A stretch of 64,000 bases of DNA from Gammaproteobacteria bacterium (GTDB lineage Bacteria > Pseudomonadota > Gammaproteobacteria > HTCC5015): the NCBI GenBank assembly GCA_013817245.1, contig JACDDA010000004.1, positions 1 through 64,000 of the forward strand, read 5' to 3'. The notes beneath the pieces are model-generated. The model did no database searches and was not told the origin of the DNA. It worked only from the letters and a program-made list of their open reading frames with translations. The translations under genes were made by a program, and so were the position numbers. The first letter of the stretch is position 1, and each line of letters starts with the position of its first letter. Positions 63,514 to 64,000 of this stretch are shown here, in pieces.

Positions 63514-63966
63514 ATGACTTGGGTACCCCCAGTGACTAATGGAAGCCATTATGAACCATTACCCCACATACAGTCAGCTTCTAGAGGCGTAAATCCGCTG
63601 GATGCAATTCGTATATTGCGTTCAGCGGGTGGAGCCCTTATAGGGCAGATCTCTTTGTATGGGCAGCTTGCAGAAGTAGAGTGGGCAGAAGAGAAAGAGC
63701 GTCTTTTCAAAATGGGTTTAATACTCTTAGGAGGTTTAGCTTGTTTATTGTGCGCTATGCTGTTCGTAGGTGTAGTAGTTTTAATGTTAAGTTGGAATAC
63801 CGAATATCGTCTAATAGCAGGGGTTAGTTTAATCTTTGTGTATTTAGCCGGCTTAGGCGTTGCCTATAAATATTTTAATTCTTGCTTAAAAAGATCAGTG
63901 CGTGCGTTTTCGGCCACACGTGAAGAAATTGCAGCGGATATTGAAATGCTTAGGAGTAAAGTATGA
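63514..63966 (+). CDS. Phage-holin-superfamily membrane protein (YqjE-like)
   Basis: A 150-residue protein with two adjacent membrane helices (about residues 67-92 and 98-122) after an amphipathic stretch AGGALIGQISLYGQLAEVEWAEEKERL, the pattern of the holin-X/YqjE family (PF07332). Despite the name the family is chromosomal and linked to stationary phase. The helical C terminus carries ATREEIAADIEMLRSK. It follows the DUF883 gene by 16 bases; its TGA overlaps the next ATG. Confidence 0.88.
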   Translation: MTWVPPVTNGSHYEPLPHIQSASRGVNPLDAIRILRSAGGALIGQISLYGQLAEVEWAEEKERLFKMGLILLGGLACLLCAMLFVGVVVLMLSWNTEYRLIAGVSLIFVYLAGLGVAYKYFNSCLKRSVRAFSATREEIAADIEMLRSKV

Positions 63967-64000
63967 CTACATTTACTAACCAATCATTGGCTGAGCAACG
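63963..64000 (+). CDS. Start of a gene cut by the window end, YqjK-position
   Basis: An ATG at 63963 overlaps the preceding TGA (ATGA) and opens a frame MTTFTNQSLAEQ that runs off the window. Position after YqjD- and YqjE-like genes suggests a YqjK-like small protein, but only 12 residues are visible. Confidence 0.5.
   Translation, partial: MTTFTNQSLAEQ

Noticed and set aside
1-64000. tRNA, rRNA, CRISPR array, prophage or intact insertion sequence
   Set aside because: None was found on reading both strands; the holin-family gene near the end is of the chromosomal YqjE type, not evidence of a phage.

Overview
The window comes from a flagellated gammaproteobacterium of moderate-to-low GC content. 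The basis is a complete NDH-1 operon with a fused nuoCD gene, a flgA/flgM/flgN and flgB-L layout with sigma-54 and sigma-28 type promoters (the Pseudomonas/Legionella style of flagellar hierarchy), a split PqiA next to PqiB, and KatE/DUF883/TPM/LemA families typical of this class. I cannot name the genus. No rRNA, tRNA, CRISPR array or intact insertion sequence was seen.

Layout. 1-775: a lone AT-rich membrane-protein gene between two tail-to-tail, 88 percent identical gene ends. 981-15743: the nuoA-N operon (minus strand), 13 genes, many overlapping by ATGA. 16049-17338: an MFS transporter. 17547-29855: a flagellar block, flgA-flgM-flgN leftward and flgB to flgL rightward, parted by an intergenic region with two back-to-back sigma-54 promoters. 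29872-31192: two alkylation-repair genes. 31218-35307: a pqi-type MCE lipid-transport cluster, YceI and an AHSA1-like protein. 35627-64000: a long envelope and general-stress region. It encodes OmpA/DUF4398 lipoproteins, two paralogous outer-membrane barrels, two ElaB/YqjD-like DUF883 proteins, BON, hemerythrin, ferritin-like, DUF4142, HPII catalase, copper-storage, LemA/TPM and cardiolipin-synthase-like proteins. It also holds several very short membrane peptides, and a signalling operon of two hybrid kinases, a REC-PAS protein and a Crp/Fnr regulator; a second Crp/Fnr gene lies nearby.

The most interesting signal is a shared promoter architecture in this last region. A 14-bp palindrome GTGCG-N4-CGCAC, often followed by (A/T)GA in the direction of transcription, lies 22 or 21 bases before a -10-like hexamer in twelve promoters. 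Every hexamer has A at position 2 and T at position 6. This puts the palindrome centre at about -41.5 (two at -40.5), the class II activator position of Crp/Fnr proteins, and its 5-4-5 geometry is that of an FNR box with different half-sites. The genes downstream form a coherent stress/envelope set, and the operon ending in a Crp/Fnr gene carries two copies. I infer a regulon run by one or both Crp/Fnr proteins encoded here. A second signal is a tightly packed three-way-junction RNA fold at 40035-40153, followed by another branched fold and a terminator.
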